DNA of 64,000 nucleotides, from assembly GCA_036898135.1 (NCBI GenBank), contig CM072511.1:29005182-29069181 (forward strand). The letters run 5' to 3'. The first letter of the stretch is position 1, and each line of letters opens with the position of its first letter. The notes below the pieces were generated by a model. The model saw only the letters and a list, made by a program, of their open reading frames with translations. It had not been told where the DNA came from and searched no databases. Below are positions 11,578 to 21,781 of the stretch, piece after piece. The position numbers and the translations under genes were made by a program. The stretch comes from Oncomelania hupensis (taxonomy: Eukaryota > Mollusca > Gastropoda > Littorinimorpha > Pomatiopsidae).

Positions 11578-11676
11578 ATGGCGGCATCAAAAGCTACTGG
11601 GCCATTAGCAAATCTGAAACAAGACGATAAATATATTCTCATCGATCTAATTCAAAGCCACGAGGCATTATGGAAT
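11578..11676 (+). pseudogene. MADF-like domain N-terminal fragment, broken by SINE insertion
   Basis: An ATG at 11578 opens a 33-codon frame that runs to the 5S-SINE insertion point. Its end, Y-I-L-I-D-L-I-Q-S-H-E-A-L-W, fits the start of a MADF domain, which typically reads (F/L)-I-x-L-(V/I)-x-x-x-P-x-L-(W/Y). It lies inside a TIR element with a TTA duplication, matching the accessory DNA-binding protein of PIF/Harbinger transposons. Recognition rests on about 15 residues, so it is tentative. A host gene fragment captured by the element is the alternative. Confidence 0.45.
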
Positions 11677-12194
11677 AAAAAAAAATAAGAAAAGGTAAAG
11701 GTGGTCCCATAGCCTTGTGGCCGTAGGGGAGCGTGATGTTGGAGATCACACTTATATTGGGCCAGCGTAATGAGGGTGATGCCCATCTCTCTCCCTCACT
11801 GCTTGTTGTTTGTAGATTATAGTCACACGACACTTTCGCATATAGGTGACTACTGGACCGATTTATACTGACACCAGCGGGCCAGTTGTTGGTAAAGGGG
11901 AAAATAATATGATCACACGTTGATCAATCCGGGAGTCGAACCAGCGACCTTTCGGTTACTAGCAAGACGCTCTTACCAACTGAGCTACCCGGCCCCTCCC
12001 TCGCTGCTTTACCTTCCCCACCCTTAAGAGAGTAGGTACTCGGTCACAGTTGAGTCAACTGGGGGCGTTGTTATTTGTCGCTTCACGTTTTGCGGTCACC
12101 CATCCAAGTGCTAACCGCACTGGACGGTGCTTAACTTGCGACACAGTAGCGAGTGCTCCAACTACTGCGCTATCCGACACCCCAATAATGGAAT
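11667..12194 (-). mobile_element. 5S rRNA-derived SINE (SINE3-like), interrupted by another SINE
   Basis: Read on the minus strand, the part near 12145-12090 contains AAGTTAAGCACC followed by GGTTAGCACTTGGATGGGTGACCGC apart from a few bases. These match the internal control region of 5S rRNA (AAGCTAAGCA and the TTAGTACTTGGATGGGAGACCGC box). The body continues to an A-rich tail near 11677. A 10-bp duplication with one mismatch (ATTATGGAAT at 11667-11676, ATAATGGAAT at 12185-12194) bounds it. The 5' half of the 5S gene is not preserved, so it is not a functional 5S gene. Confidence 0.75.
11791..12009 (-). mobile_element. tRNA-derived SINE, family C, complete copy with 14-bp TSD
   Basis: On the minus strand it begins GGCCGGGTAGCTCAGTTGG with a B-box-like GGTTCGACTCCC, then the family body ending in ATAATCTACAAAC. 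The anticodon region CTAGTAA resembles tRNA-Thr(AGT). The duplication CTCCCTC(A/G)CTGCTT at 11791-11804 and 11996-12009 shows it inserted into the 5S-derived SINE. Confidence 0.9.
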
Positions 12195-12697
12195 GTTAGA
12201 AGTCAAAGGCATATCTTCCAAATCACTGTCGTCCGATGTATCTACCATATTGCAAATACCACGTAAAGGGAGGTAACTGATTTACAACTTATTGCGCATT
12301 GCTTTCACGCAGACTGCTTATGCAAAACTTCTCATCATGTGACCGGTTCACAAAGCAAAGCATTATAAACGCACTTATTTTTAGATGCTTCCAGAAGCAG
12401 ATGCTTTGCTTTGTTTACCGCGCTTTGCTTCTGTTTCACTTCACGTCAGACCGCACCTTTACACGCTATGTTTCTCCACTTCAACAACAGTTTATAGCTG
12501 ATAAAAGCACCTATAATGGTTAGTGCTTGCACTTAAAAAAAAAATCTAATTTCATCTGCTACTGACCAAGGTTGTGTTCTCACTTGCGGCTAATCTAGAA
12601 ACCAACGCTTAGTGACGTGCTTGCACTTTTTCAGCCATTGGAAATAAACAGTTTCACGGACCTTAGGATTTAACTAACATGAAGCGTTGGTACTGCT

Positions 12698-12960
12698 TTC
12701 CTATCCTATCCTATCCCGTAATTCGAAGGTCGTTGGGGACCACAGATAATCGTTTAATCAGTGTACTCCACCTTTCTCTGTCCTCAGCAACCCTCATGGC
12801 TTCGCTCAGTGTCAAGCCAGTCCATTCTCGAATGTTGTCCTCCCACCTCTTTTTCTGTCTCTCTCTTTTTCTTGCACCATGCCTTGCCGGAGGGTTATTG
12901 CAAGAACTGATGCTCTGGTGACGTGGTCATACCATCGGAGTTTCCGTTTCTTCACCGCTG
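12698..12960 (-). mobile_element. RTE-like LINE, 3' fragment
   Basis: The minus-strand sequence matches the last ~260 bases of the RTE-like element at 39279-41964, including the L-R-W-Y-D-H-V and basic R-x-R-G-G region. It ends in a (GGATA)n tail. The coding sequence is frameshifted. Confidence 0.88.
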
Positions 12961-13710
12961 TTTTGGTCATGTGTGTTTCGAATATATTATCTGTGTGATT
13001 TATTTCCCCTGACAATTACTGTCTCGCTCGTGTTCGAATGCTTAAAACTCATTGTTTTTCCGACCTTCATTTGCTGAACATTGCTGCTGCATTGCTCTTG
13101 TGTGTATGTGCGTGCGCGCGCGCGTATGTGTGTGTGTGTTTGAAATACAAGAACTGTGCGATATCTCGGATTTATTTCCATTGAACATTGCTGCGCTGTC
13201 TGGTTCACTGTTGTTCGATTTGCTTAAAATCATAGTTGAACTAACTCTTTCGAGTGTTGTAGCCTCTTCCGTTGCGACCGGGTTTTGGTTAGGTTAGGAT
13301 ACGATAGTTGGAAATATTTGCACTGTTGTTTGAGAAACTTGCAATACATATAATTTGTATTGTAATGAACTATTTAATAATCATAATATGCTTGGCATGG
13401 AGTGGATGGATGCTACAAATAATAAGATGTATATAAAGCGCAGTGCTAGTTGATTAACGTGGAAAACGTCCTAATTAATATAATGATAATAATACGGTAG
13501 CTATGATAAGATTCATGATGTGGAGGACTTAGTCGTGTGAAAATATCAATGTGATTGCCATGATTATGGTATGACGAGGAAATTCACGGTTGGATGAATG
13601 TGGGGCAGTATTGACGAAATGATTATCTATAGAACTGCTAAACGAGGCTAAGACCGTAAGTACCACAATTACCCTCAGTTTTAATTAAGCATGCTGATTT
13701 ATTGTATTTT
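12961..13710. other. No gene recognised; GT-rich tract
   Basis: A GTGTG/CGCG-rich stretch lies near 13098-13140; otherwise nothing recognisable. Confidence 0.5.
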
Positions 13711-13893
13711 GTTTAATCGTTCGTATAAAGCGCTTTTCCCTCCCAAGAGCTACTCAAGGCGCGGGCCAATGCAGGATCTAAACAAAACACCCGAGGCGCC
13801 CACTTGACTTGCAGCCTTTGTGCGTTGAGTCTGACACCCAGACGGCTGAGCACAAACCTGTGGGACCGGGGATGTTGTAAGAAGGGACCTAGT
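13711..13893 (-). mobile_element. SINE with GCGCTTTATA-type tail, minus copy
   Basis: Read on the minus strand it contains GGGCGCCTCGGGTG, GGATCCTGCA-like and GCGCCTTGAG-like blocks and ends AAGCGCTTTATACGAAC. This is the same family as 43265-43600 and 43790-43925. Confidence 0.75.
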
Positions 13894-13898
13894 GTCGG

Positions 13899-14271
13899 AA
13901 GGTGCTACAGAAGACTTCTGGGCATTTCCTATACCCAGCACATCACCAACGACGAAGTCCGACATACCATCACACAAGCCATTGGACGACACGATGACCT
14001 GCTCACAGTGGTGAAGAAACGGAAACTCCGATGGTATGGCCACGTCACCAGATCATCAGGCCTTGCAAAGACCATCCTGCAAGGCACAGTGCAAGGAGGT
14101 AGAAGAAGAGGGAGACAGAAAAAGAGGTGGGAGGAAAACCTTCGAGAATGGACTGACTTGGCACTGAGCGAAGCCATCAGGGTTGCTGAGGACAGAGAAA
14201 GATGGAGTATGCTGGTTAGACGATCATCTGTGGTGACCCAACGACCCCAGAGTTACAGGATAGGATAGGAT
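13899..14271 (+). mobile_element. RTE-like LINE, 3' fragment
   Basis: The 5'-truncated copy begins at the R-C-Y-R-R-L-L-G-I-S coding region and ends in (GGATA)n. The frame is open through Q-A-I-G, K-K-R-K-L-R-W-Y-G-H-V and the basic R-R-R-G-R tail, so it is relatively young. It has no reverse transcriptase. Confidence 0.9.
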
Positions 14272-15499
14272 ATGACCCTGTATGAGATTTGCTATCCTGT
14301 TTAAAAAAAACAACGATTGTGTGATTCGTAAGAGCACAGTGCTTGAAATCATTATATTCTGTAGCTGAATAACCTAAGGGTATCAAACTTCGGAATTTAC
14401 ACCGTCTGAATGTAAAGACGTTTTCACAGGGATGGCATATAATAATGATGTGGCTTATCAGGTCGACCAACGAGCAATCTTTAATTTTCCTGTGTTTAAT
14501 TTGCTGTGGAATCCTTTGAAACGCCAACGTTTAGATTATTTGTTTGGTGAGAAGAAGAAGAAGAAGGAGAAGAAGAAGGAGGAGGAGGAGAAGAAGAATA
14601 ATGAGAGAGAGGGTGGGTGGGGGCGCATGTGTGTTTGTTGGTTTGGGTGGGTGTAGGAGTGTGTGATTGGGATGAGGGTAGCATAAATGTTATTATGGTT
14701 GAACCGTTTTTCAACGTCAACTGATCGTGATCGATATTTAAATTCGCACGAACTCCTTTGAAATCCCAAACGCTTACTGAGGCGTAGATGAGAAGATGAC
14801 GAGAGAGTAGTGAATGAGGGGTAAGGAGAATCGAGGGTGATGCGGAGTAAGAGGGAGTGGGGGAGGGCGACTGAGGGGAGGTGTGAAGAAGAATTTTATT
14901 ATGCTTGCAGGTTTTCCACGTGAAGTGGGGGTATTGATCAGAATAGTCTGCTTCTGTTGCCAGCAGTGCATGTGTCTGAATTCACACCACAGTCTGGTTT
15001 CGTAATTAAGGTTATTATTTATCGTCTCCAGTAGCCCTTAAAAAGACCAAAACACGTGTTACATAATTATGCAGTAAGGCGTGAAGAATCTCAGTGGTAT
15101 TGAAGAAAGTATCGTCTACTTAGTATGTTGGTGACATAAGCCAGCAGTTTGTTTTGGGATGTTGATGACATCAGCAGTGTGTTTTGTGGGTGTTGATGAA
15201 ATATAATTTATGCAGCGTGTTTTGAAATGTTGATGACATTATATGTAATGTGTTGTGAAATGTTGACAACATCATAAGTGTGATTTAGGGATGTTGGTGA
15301 CTTCAGCTGAGTTAGTTGGCTAAGTTAGACGTAAGCCTATTATAAAACGTTTTAGAGTCAGACATTGGAATCGTTGTATGTGATACACGCAGTTTAGATC
15401 TATCTTCGCTTTGTAGGCTGAAATTCGTGCAGATTTGGATCCGAGTTTGGTTTGAACGCTATTCTACAAGTTTACTACGAACATGACCGTATTCTCATG
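14272..15499. other. No gene recognised; purine-rich tracts
   Basis: GAAGAAG/GAGGAG tracts lie near 14550-14610, and a G/A-rich stretch near 14780-14890. A degenerate tandem repeat at 15124-15310 is listed separately. Confidence 0.5.
15124..15310. repeat. Degenerate minisatellite with ATGTTGATGACAT core
   Basis: About six loosely spaced copies of a unit containing (G/A)ATGTTG(A/G)TGACAT and often GTGTTTTG or CAGCAGTG occur in direct orientation, with a variable 30-45 bp spacing. Confidence 0.65.
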
Positions 15500-15955
15500 G
15501 TTGTTCCCATAATGTTCAGTGGATGGAGAGCTGGATTTCTATGCCGATGGTCACGGTTTCGAACCCCGCAGGGGACGATCTTATGTGACTTAGGTACGAG
15601 ACTTTCAGGTCACCGAGGATTTTCTCTGGGTACTCAGGTTTCCTCCCTCCCTTCAATAATGGTATTCGAATCAGTCAATCTAAAATTTCAAAACTAAAAT
15701 TTTGAATTCCGTTTAATCTTTTAGTAGCGATCTTCCTGCCTTTACACCACATGTCTGAGCGATAGACATATTTTTGGTGTGGTTGTGTGTGTCAGTGTGT
15801 GTTTGTGTGAGTGAGAGAGAGAGAGAGGGAGAGAGAAGAACAGAGAAGAACATATAGTAAAACATTTGTTTGTTGGTACAGATCGCCGCGTTTTTAGTCT
15901 GGTTGGTATTTTGGGGAACAGCGCGTATGTAGCATCCACTATTATTATTATTGTT
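15500..15955 (+). mobile_element. SINE-like family B, plus copy
   Basis: Family body from GGTTTCGAACCCCGCAGGGG (B-box-like) through TCAGGTCACCGAGG and GTTGGTACAGATCGCCGCG to the end GCATCCACTATTATTATT. A GT/GAGA expansion near 15785-15840 lengthens it relative to 45446-45837. Confidence 0.82.
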
Positions 15956-16056
15956 ACTGATAATCAGTGGTCATCATTGAGCAAATTTTTTTCGGAAAGA
16001 AGCGCTTTATAAATATACCCTTATTTTTATTATTGTTGTTGTTGTTGTTGTTGTTA

Positions 16057-16057
16057 T

Positions 16058-16118
<61 letters not shown>

Positions 16119-16119
16119 A

Positions 16120-16156
<37 letters not shown>
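16057..16156. repeat. (ATC)n microsatellite
   Basis: Near-perfect ATC array; the poly-histidine frame is an artefact. Confidence 0.97.
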
Positions 16157-16181
16157 GTTTTAGTTATTCACTGAGTCTATT

Positions 16182-16430
16182 GAAACTCCGATGGTATGGC
16201 CACGTCACCAGATCACCAGGCCTTGCAAAGACCACCCTGCAAGGGACAATGCAAGGAGGTAGAAGAAGAGGGAGACCGAAAAAAGAGATGGGAGGACAAC
16301 ATTCGAGAATGGACTGGCTTGACACTGAGCGAAACCATCAGGTTGCTGAGGACAGAGAAAGATGGAGTACGCTGGTTATACGATCATCTGTGGTGCCCCA
16401 ACGACCTCCGAGTTACGGTATAGGATAGGA
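16182..16430 (+). mobile_element. RTE-like LINE, short 3' fragment
   Basis: It starts at GAAACTCCGATGGTATGGCC and ends GGTATAGGATAGGA. It is the shortest type of 5' truncation of this family in the window and carries several substitutions. Confidence 0.88.
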
Positions 16431-16814
16431 CTGTTTCGTACATTTTTAAGTTTACAACAATAGACAAAATATTTATTATTGATTTAATCAAAGAGGATAT
16501 CTTGGGGTTGATGAACAAAAAGATGGAGACTGAAATGTTTTAAAATATGAACGGTCGGCGTCTTTTTTTCACTCACAGACTGGATAAAAACTCATATTTT
16601 TGTCTGGAAGAAACCTGTTTCTACTTTGACAGATCTCTGTAATCAATATTGACAGGTCTAAAATATTTTAAGCATGATGGCAATATATTGGTGGCTAATA
16701 TCGATGTAAACCATCTTCAAAACAAAAACCATTTTAAGGACGCGGTATCGTAACGGTAGCAAAACAGAAAGAACAAGAAACATCATCGTTGCTCCTGGAA
16801 AAGATGTTCATTTA

Positions 16815-17419
16815 TTCACTGGCTTCCATTTAAGTATAGGATTAAGTACAAGGTCGCCTGCTTGTTATTTCAGTGTCTTCCGTCTGATTCATGCCCCAAA
16901 TACCTCTCAGAGCTTCGCACTTCATACCAACAATCCCACCTACTTCTTGTGTTGTCGTACGACTTCACTCCTTTCGTGTCCCATAGTCTCCTTGAACACT
17001 TTTGGAAAGAGATATTCTTTTAATTCGCCCGCCCCATCTCTGTGGAATTCTGTACCTGCTCAACTCCGTCACTCGCAGTAGCTCGACAATTTCAAGAACG
17101 ATTTAAAGACAGATCTGTTCGTCAAGCACTCCATAATCTTCACTGCCTCTAGGTGTATTTTCAAGTGGACTCCCTCCTTCCACCAGCGATCTGTTGTGTA
17201 AAATGGCGCTCGAAGGTGCTATTAATGTGCTCATTTTTAAACCAGCTTTCCTCGATTGTCATTTAAACACGTTTAATGTTGTTAGTTAGCGAGTTCTTTG
17301 ACTTATTAGTTCTTCCTCCATCCCCTCTCTCCCCCAGGTTGCTGTTGATGTTTAGCGCGTGTGAAAGCGTGTGAATGAGCTCGGAAAACTACAAGTTTGG
17401 TTGTGCGCTATACAAGGTA

Positions 17420-17465
<46 letters not shown>

Positions 17466-17481
17466 TTTTTTTTTTTTTTTT
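16815..17481 (+). mobile_element. CR1-like LINE 3' end with (TTA)n tail
   Basis: The plus strand in broken frames reads like the C-terminus of CR1/L2-type reverse transcriptases: Y-K-V-A-C-L-L-F, P-x-Y-L-S-E-L, a damaged P-x-S-V-E-F (W-N-S-L-P equivalent) and F-K-D-R. The 3' UTR ends GTGCGCTATACAAGGTA followed by (TTA)n. Compare the related tail at 49482-50277. It is heavily 5'-truncated and carries stops and frameshifts. Confidence 0.65.
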
Positions 17482-17563
17482 AAGAACAATCAGGCATACA
17501 TAGAAACATGATGGCCGGATGCGCTGCCATGTTAATCCAAAAGCACTAAAAGCCAGGAGGGAT

Positions 17564-17580
17564 GGGGGGGGGGGGGGGGG
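17564..17580 (+). repeat. G17 homopolymer
   Basis: An uninterrupted run of 17 G. A second G-run of 16 lies at 29924-29939. Both could form G-quadruplex structures or be length-uncertain in sequencing. Confidence 0.9.
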
Positions 17581-17581
17581 A

Positions 17582-18404
17582 ACCCACACTAAACAACTTG
17601 AACAGCTGTTACCAACAAAAGTCAACACTAAAGTTTCGTTTTGTACGTACACACGAGCGAACGAAATCACGAAACTTCTCAGATGCTTTCTGAGCTGCTC
17701 TCTCGCCTTTGTACTGGTACCTGTCACATGGAAAACGAAACCTTTATTTTGTTAGTGTGTTTTGGGGGTGGGGGAAGTGATGGGGAGGGGGAAGTTCAAA
17801 CGAAGCCGCAATGTCCAGATAAGGCGAACCGATAATAATCAAATCCGCTGATCTGTAAATTTGTAGAGGGCGTTTGAGGGTGCTGCTACAGAGTTTTTGA
17901 ATGTTGAATTAATGGTTAGTAGAGTAGATTTCAGTGGGTAAAATGACCCTTATTGGTATAAAGGAGAAATTCATTGACCCCATCCAAGCTTTCGCTTATA
18001 ACGCATCTTGGTGGCAGTACTTGAACATCGTGACTTTTTAGCGATCAGCCGTCTGTCTACCTGCGGCTCCCTACTCATAGGCCGCAGATGTTGAAGGCAA
18101 CAGCATTTGATTTTGGTTTGAAAAGAGATTGACGTTTTTCTTTTAAAGATGTTGACTAAGATTGTATGCCGTTGTTTAATCGATTGAGTTTGTTATAGCA
18201 AAATCTCTCTCTCTCCTTCTCTCTCTCCCCCCTCTCCCTCTCTCTCCTCTGCCAGATTCATTGATCATTTTCGTGGGGAGCTAGATTAAACCGGTTACAG
18301 CTTATATTATTAACACGTGTCCACCCTAACAGTGTAATATAAAATTATGTGAATAGATTCACCAAGTCAAGCAAATGTTGCAAGGTTTTAAATAAAATTA
18401 GAGT
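17582..18404. other. No gene recognised; CT-rich tract
   Basis: A CTCTCT-rich stretch lies at about 18204-18250. No domain or exon is seen. Confidence 0.5.
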
Positions 18405-18419
18405 GATATTATTTACCCC

Positions 18420-18930
18420 CAGTTGTGGTGCGCATCTTGGCCAACCTTGGCATTCCAGTCGCCTTGCACTATGACTATGTCCTTCTTCGGCACTTGGTCA
18501 AGGACCGCCTGTAGATTTTCATAAAAATCCTCCACTTCGCTGTCGTCATAGTCTGATGTTGGGGCATAGGCCTGGATGATGGTGATGTTGATAGGGGCTG
18601 CTCTCAGGCGGATAGTAATGAGTCTACTGGAGACTGGGTGTCAACCCATGAAAGTGGCTAGAATGTTCTTGTGGACCAAGAATCCAACGCCGTGTTCGTG
18701 CCTGTCATCTCTACCGCTTAAATAAAGCTTGTGGCCTTTGTCGGTCGTTGTTTCACCTAGGCCTTTCCATCGCAGTTCGCTGATGCCTAGAACGTTCCAT
18801 CGATAGTGGTCCAGCTCGTGGGCCAGTTCTTCTAAGTTTATTTCCGCAGTTAGGGTCCTGACATTCCAGGTTCCTATGACGATGTTGTTTCTCGTGCGGA
18901 TCTTGCTAAATTGTCCATCAGTAAACACTG
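18420..18930 (-). pseudogene. RTE-like LINE endonuclease domain, N-terminal part (inverted)
   Basis: On the minus strand this encodes the start of an apurinic-type endonuclease: I-G-T-W-N-V-R-T-L, then L-G-I-S-E-L-R-W (catalytic Glu motif), then G-V-G-F-L-V-H. After a stop near 18640 come I-Q-A-Y-A-P-T and Q-G-D-W-N-A-K-V-G. This type is often mis-annotated as craniofacial development protein 2-like in animal genomes because of its RTE/BovB ancestry. The stop makes it a pseudogene. Confidence 0.88.
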
Positions 18931-21345
18931 CAACAACGAGACAAATGACAGGGGTTTGAGACTCTTGTAGTTTGCCAGATACAACAATCTTGTACTGCCA
19001 AACACGCTTGGTCTTTACAAAAAATCCAGACGATGGACACGGCACAGTCCCGGCGTGGAGCATCACAACCAGATAGACTACATCATGGTCAAGAAACGCT
19101 TCAGATCAAGCATCAACATTGGCCGGACACGCACTTTTCAAGGAGCAGACATCGGAAGTGACCACGATCTCGTGATGATGTCTTTCCGGCTCCACTTGAA
19201 GAGAGTAAATACAGCAAAGTGCACTAGACTGAAGTTCGACCTGGACAAACTGCAAGACCCGGAGGTGGCAGAACTATTTCAAGCCACAATTGGAGGGAAA
19301 TTTGCACCACTGCTCATTTTGGGGGCTGGTGAAGTAGATGTCAACACCATGACCACCACCTTCAACTCAGCTGTGACAGATGCCGCCACTGAGATCCTTG
19401 GCAAGCACCGACCAAAGAAGAAGCTGTGGATCACACCTGAACTTTTGGATCTGTGTGATAAACGAAGAGAGATAAAAAAAGAAAAAGAACACCTCACAGG
19501 GAGCTGATGTCTACCGAAAAATCAACAACGACATCCGAAAAGGCATGCGCACAGCAAAGGAGAACTGGATAGAAGATCAATGCCAGGAAATAGAGAACAG
19601 TCTGAACAAGAACAACAGCAAGAAGGCCTACCAGACTGTGAAGCGGCTGACAAGTGTCAAACAGCCCAAAGTCTCCACGATCCAAAGCAAGTCTGGCATA
19701 TGCCTTACAGAAGAACAAGAAGTCTTGGACAGATGGACAGAGTACTGCTCTGACCTTTACAACCATACACCAAATGGAGACCCATTAGTTCTAGCATGTC
19801 CCGAGAGCAGAGAAGAAGAAGAAATCATCCCAATTCTCCTAAAAGAGGTTGTGGCAGCAGTGCAATCGCTAAATAAATGGAAGTCAGCGGGAGTGGACAA
19901 CATACCCGCGGAATTGCTACAAGCAGGAGGAGAAGCGATGATTGATACCCTCACCATTATCTGTAACAAGATCTGGCAGAGTGGAGAGTGGCCTATACCG
20001 TAGATCCAGTCGCTTGTCATCACTCTTCCCAAAAAAGGTAACCTTCAGGAGTGTGAAAATTACCGCACTATCAGCCTCATCGGCCATCCCAGCAAGGTCC
20101 TCCTGAAAATAATACTCAACAGGTTGAAACCCCAAGCTGAACAAATCATAGCTGAAAAACAAGCAGGATTCAGGGCATGGGGAAGTACCACTGAACAGCT
20201 GTTCAACCTCAGAATAATCTGTGAGAAATACCTACAGCACCAACAACATCTATATCATGTGTTCATAGACTTCAAGAAGGCGTTTGACCGAGTCTGGCAT
20301 GCAGCTCTATGGGCAACAATGAAAGTGTACAACATCAGCCCTAAAATTATAGAAGTCATCAAAAGCCTGTATGACAAGGCTACCAGTGCAGTCCTCCACC
20401 ACAGCGCCATCGGGAACTGGTTCAGAACAACAATCGGTGTGCATCAAGGATGCCTACTCTCTCCAACACTCTTCATCCTCCTAGAGCGCATCATATCAGA
20501 TGCTCTTGCAGATCATGAAGGTACAGTCAGAATAGGGGGTAGAGCAATCTCCAATCTTCGTTTTTTGGATGACATTGATGGATTGGCTGGAGAGGAAAAA
20601 GAACTTGAACAGCTGGTACAGAGGCTTGACACCACCTCCAGAGCTTATGGAATGGAAATAAGTGCAGAGAAGACCAAAATGATGACCAATGGCATCAAAA
20701 CGGACATCAAAGTCCAAGGCCAATCCATCAACACAGTGCATAGCTTCAAATATTTAGGAGCCATTGTATCAGACAATGGGTCCCGACAGGAAGTCCTCCC
20801 TAGGATCGCACAAACAACTGCTGCCCTGACAAGGTTGAAGCCCATTTGGAAAGACAGGACCATCAGTCTACATACCAAAGTAAGACTGCTGTGCTCCCTT
20901 GTCATCTCCATCTTCCTATATGCTTGCGAAGCATGAACCCTCACAGCAGATCTCCAACGAATAATACAAAGCATGGAGATGAGGTGCTACAGAAGACTTC
21001 TGGGCATTTCCTATACCCAACACATCACCAATGACGAAGTCCGACAGACCATCACACAAGCCATTGGACAACACGATGACCTGCTCACAGTGGTGAAGAA
21101 ACGGAAACTCCGATGGTATGGCCACGTCACCAGATCACCAGGCCTTGCAAAGACTATTCTGCAAGGCACAGTGCAAGGAGGTAGAAGAAGAGGGAGACCG
21201 AGAAAGAGGTTGGAGGACAACATTCGAGAATGGACTGGTTTGAGCGAAGCCATCAGGGCTGCTGAGGACACAGAAAGATGGAGTATGCTTGTTAAACGAT
21301 CATCTGTGGTGCCCCTACGACCTCCGGGTTACGGGACAGGATAGG
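18931..21345 (+). pseudogene. RTE-like LINE endonuclease end plus reverse transcriptase, degraded
   Basis: Plus-strand coding in pieces. It contains the endonuclease end (S-D-H-D-L-V), then a linker rich in E and K, then RT blocks including K-S-A-G-V-D-N-I-P-A-E-L, F-I-D-F-K-K-A-F-D and G-V-H-Q-G-C-L-L-S-P. The catalytic F-A-D-D is altered to F-L-D-D near 20567. The C-terminal K-R-K-L-R-W-Y-G-H-V and basic tail follow. A frameshift in the A-run near 19480, a TAG near 20001 and a TGA near 20934 break the frame. It cannot encode an active enzyme. Confidence 0.92.
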
Positions 21346-21671
21346 ATAGATAGGATAGGAGGACAGGGAAAGATGGAATATGCTTTTAAAACGATCTTCT
21401 ATGGTGCCCCTTCGACCTCCGGGTTACGGGACAGGATAGGATAGGATAGGATATTGTTTACACACTGTGACAGTACAGTGTGAACGTCATTTAAGTGAGT
21501 CTTTAGTGTGTTTTTGACTTGCATGAATACCAGTGTGAGTCTATGTACTCACACACACATACACATACACACCCACCAACACACACATACACACACGGAC
21601 CCACACGCAAACACGCAATTAGATTTGTGCAAATCTTTGCGAGATGATTCCTGAATAGTCCAAAAATTACT

Positions 21672-21781
21672 TCCTATCCTATCCTATCATATCCCGTAAC
21701 TCGGAGGTCGTAGCTAAGGGCCCCGCAGATGATCGTTTAACCAGCGTACTCCATATTTCCCTGTCCTCAGCAACCCTGATT
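21672..21781 (-). mobile_element. RTE-like LINE, minimal 3' fragment
   Basis: About 110 bases of the terminal region, with its (GGATA)n tail at the low-coordinate end. Confidence 0.85.

Larger units (their letters stand above)
11323..12461. mobile_element. TIR DNA transposon or MITE, PIF/Harbinger-like, interrupted
   Basis: Terminal inverted repeats of about 37 bp start AGGTGCGGTCTGACG at 11326 and end at 12458 with the reverse complement (one or two mismatches). They are flanked by a 3-bp TTA duplication at 11323-11325 and 12459-12461. A 3-bp T-A-rich duplication is typical of PIF/Harbinger elements. A MADF-like fragment inside (11578-11676) supports that class, whose elements often encode a MADF/Myb-type DNA-binding protein. 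No transposase is seen. An inserted 5S-derived SINE accounts for about 520 bp of the length. Confidence 0.75.
18405..21461 (+). mobile_element. RTE-like LINE with inverted 5' part (twin-priming structure)
   Basis: The 3' body (18931-21449) lies on the plus strand, while the endonuclease-coding 5' part (18417-18930) lies on the minus strand. The junction loses only a few codons relative to the intact copy: the inverted part ends at H-H-N-W and the plus part resumes at C-N-N-E-T. An imperfect 12-bp duplication GATATT(A/G)TTTAC at 18405-18416 and 21450-21461 bounds the whole unit, so it is one insertion. The 3' end repeats its last ~95 bases (21358-21449) and ends in (GGATA)n. Confidence 0.9.

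Noticed and set aside
12085..12150. Functional 5S rRNA gene
   Set aside because: Only the middle and 3' domains are recognisable, the 5' half is replaced, and the unit has a SINE-like tail and TSD.
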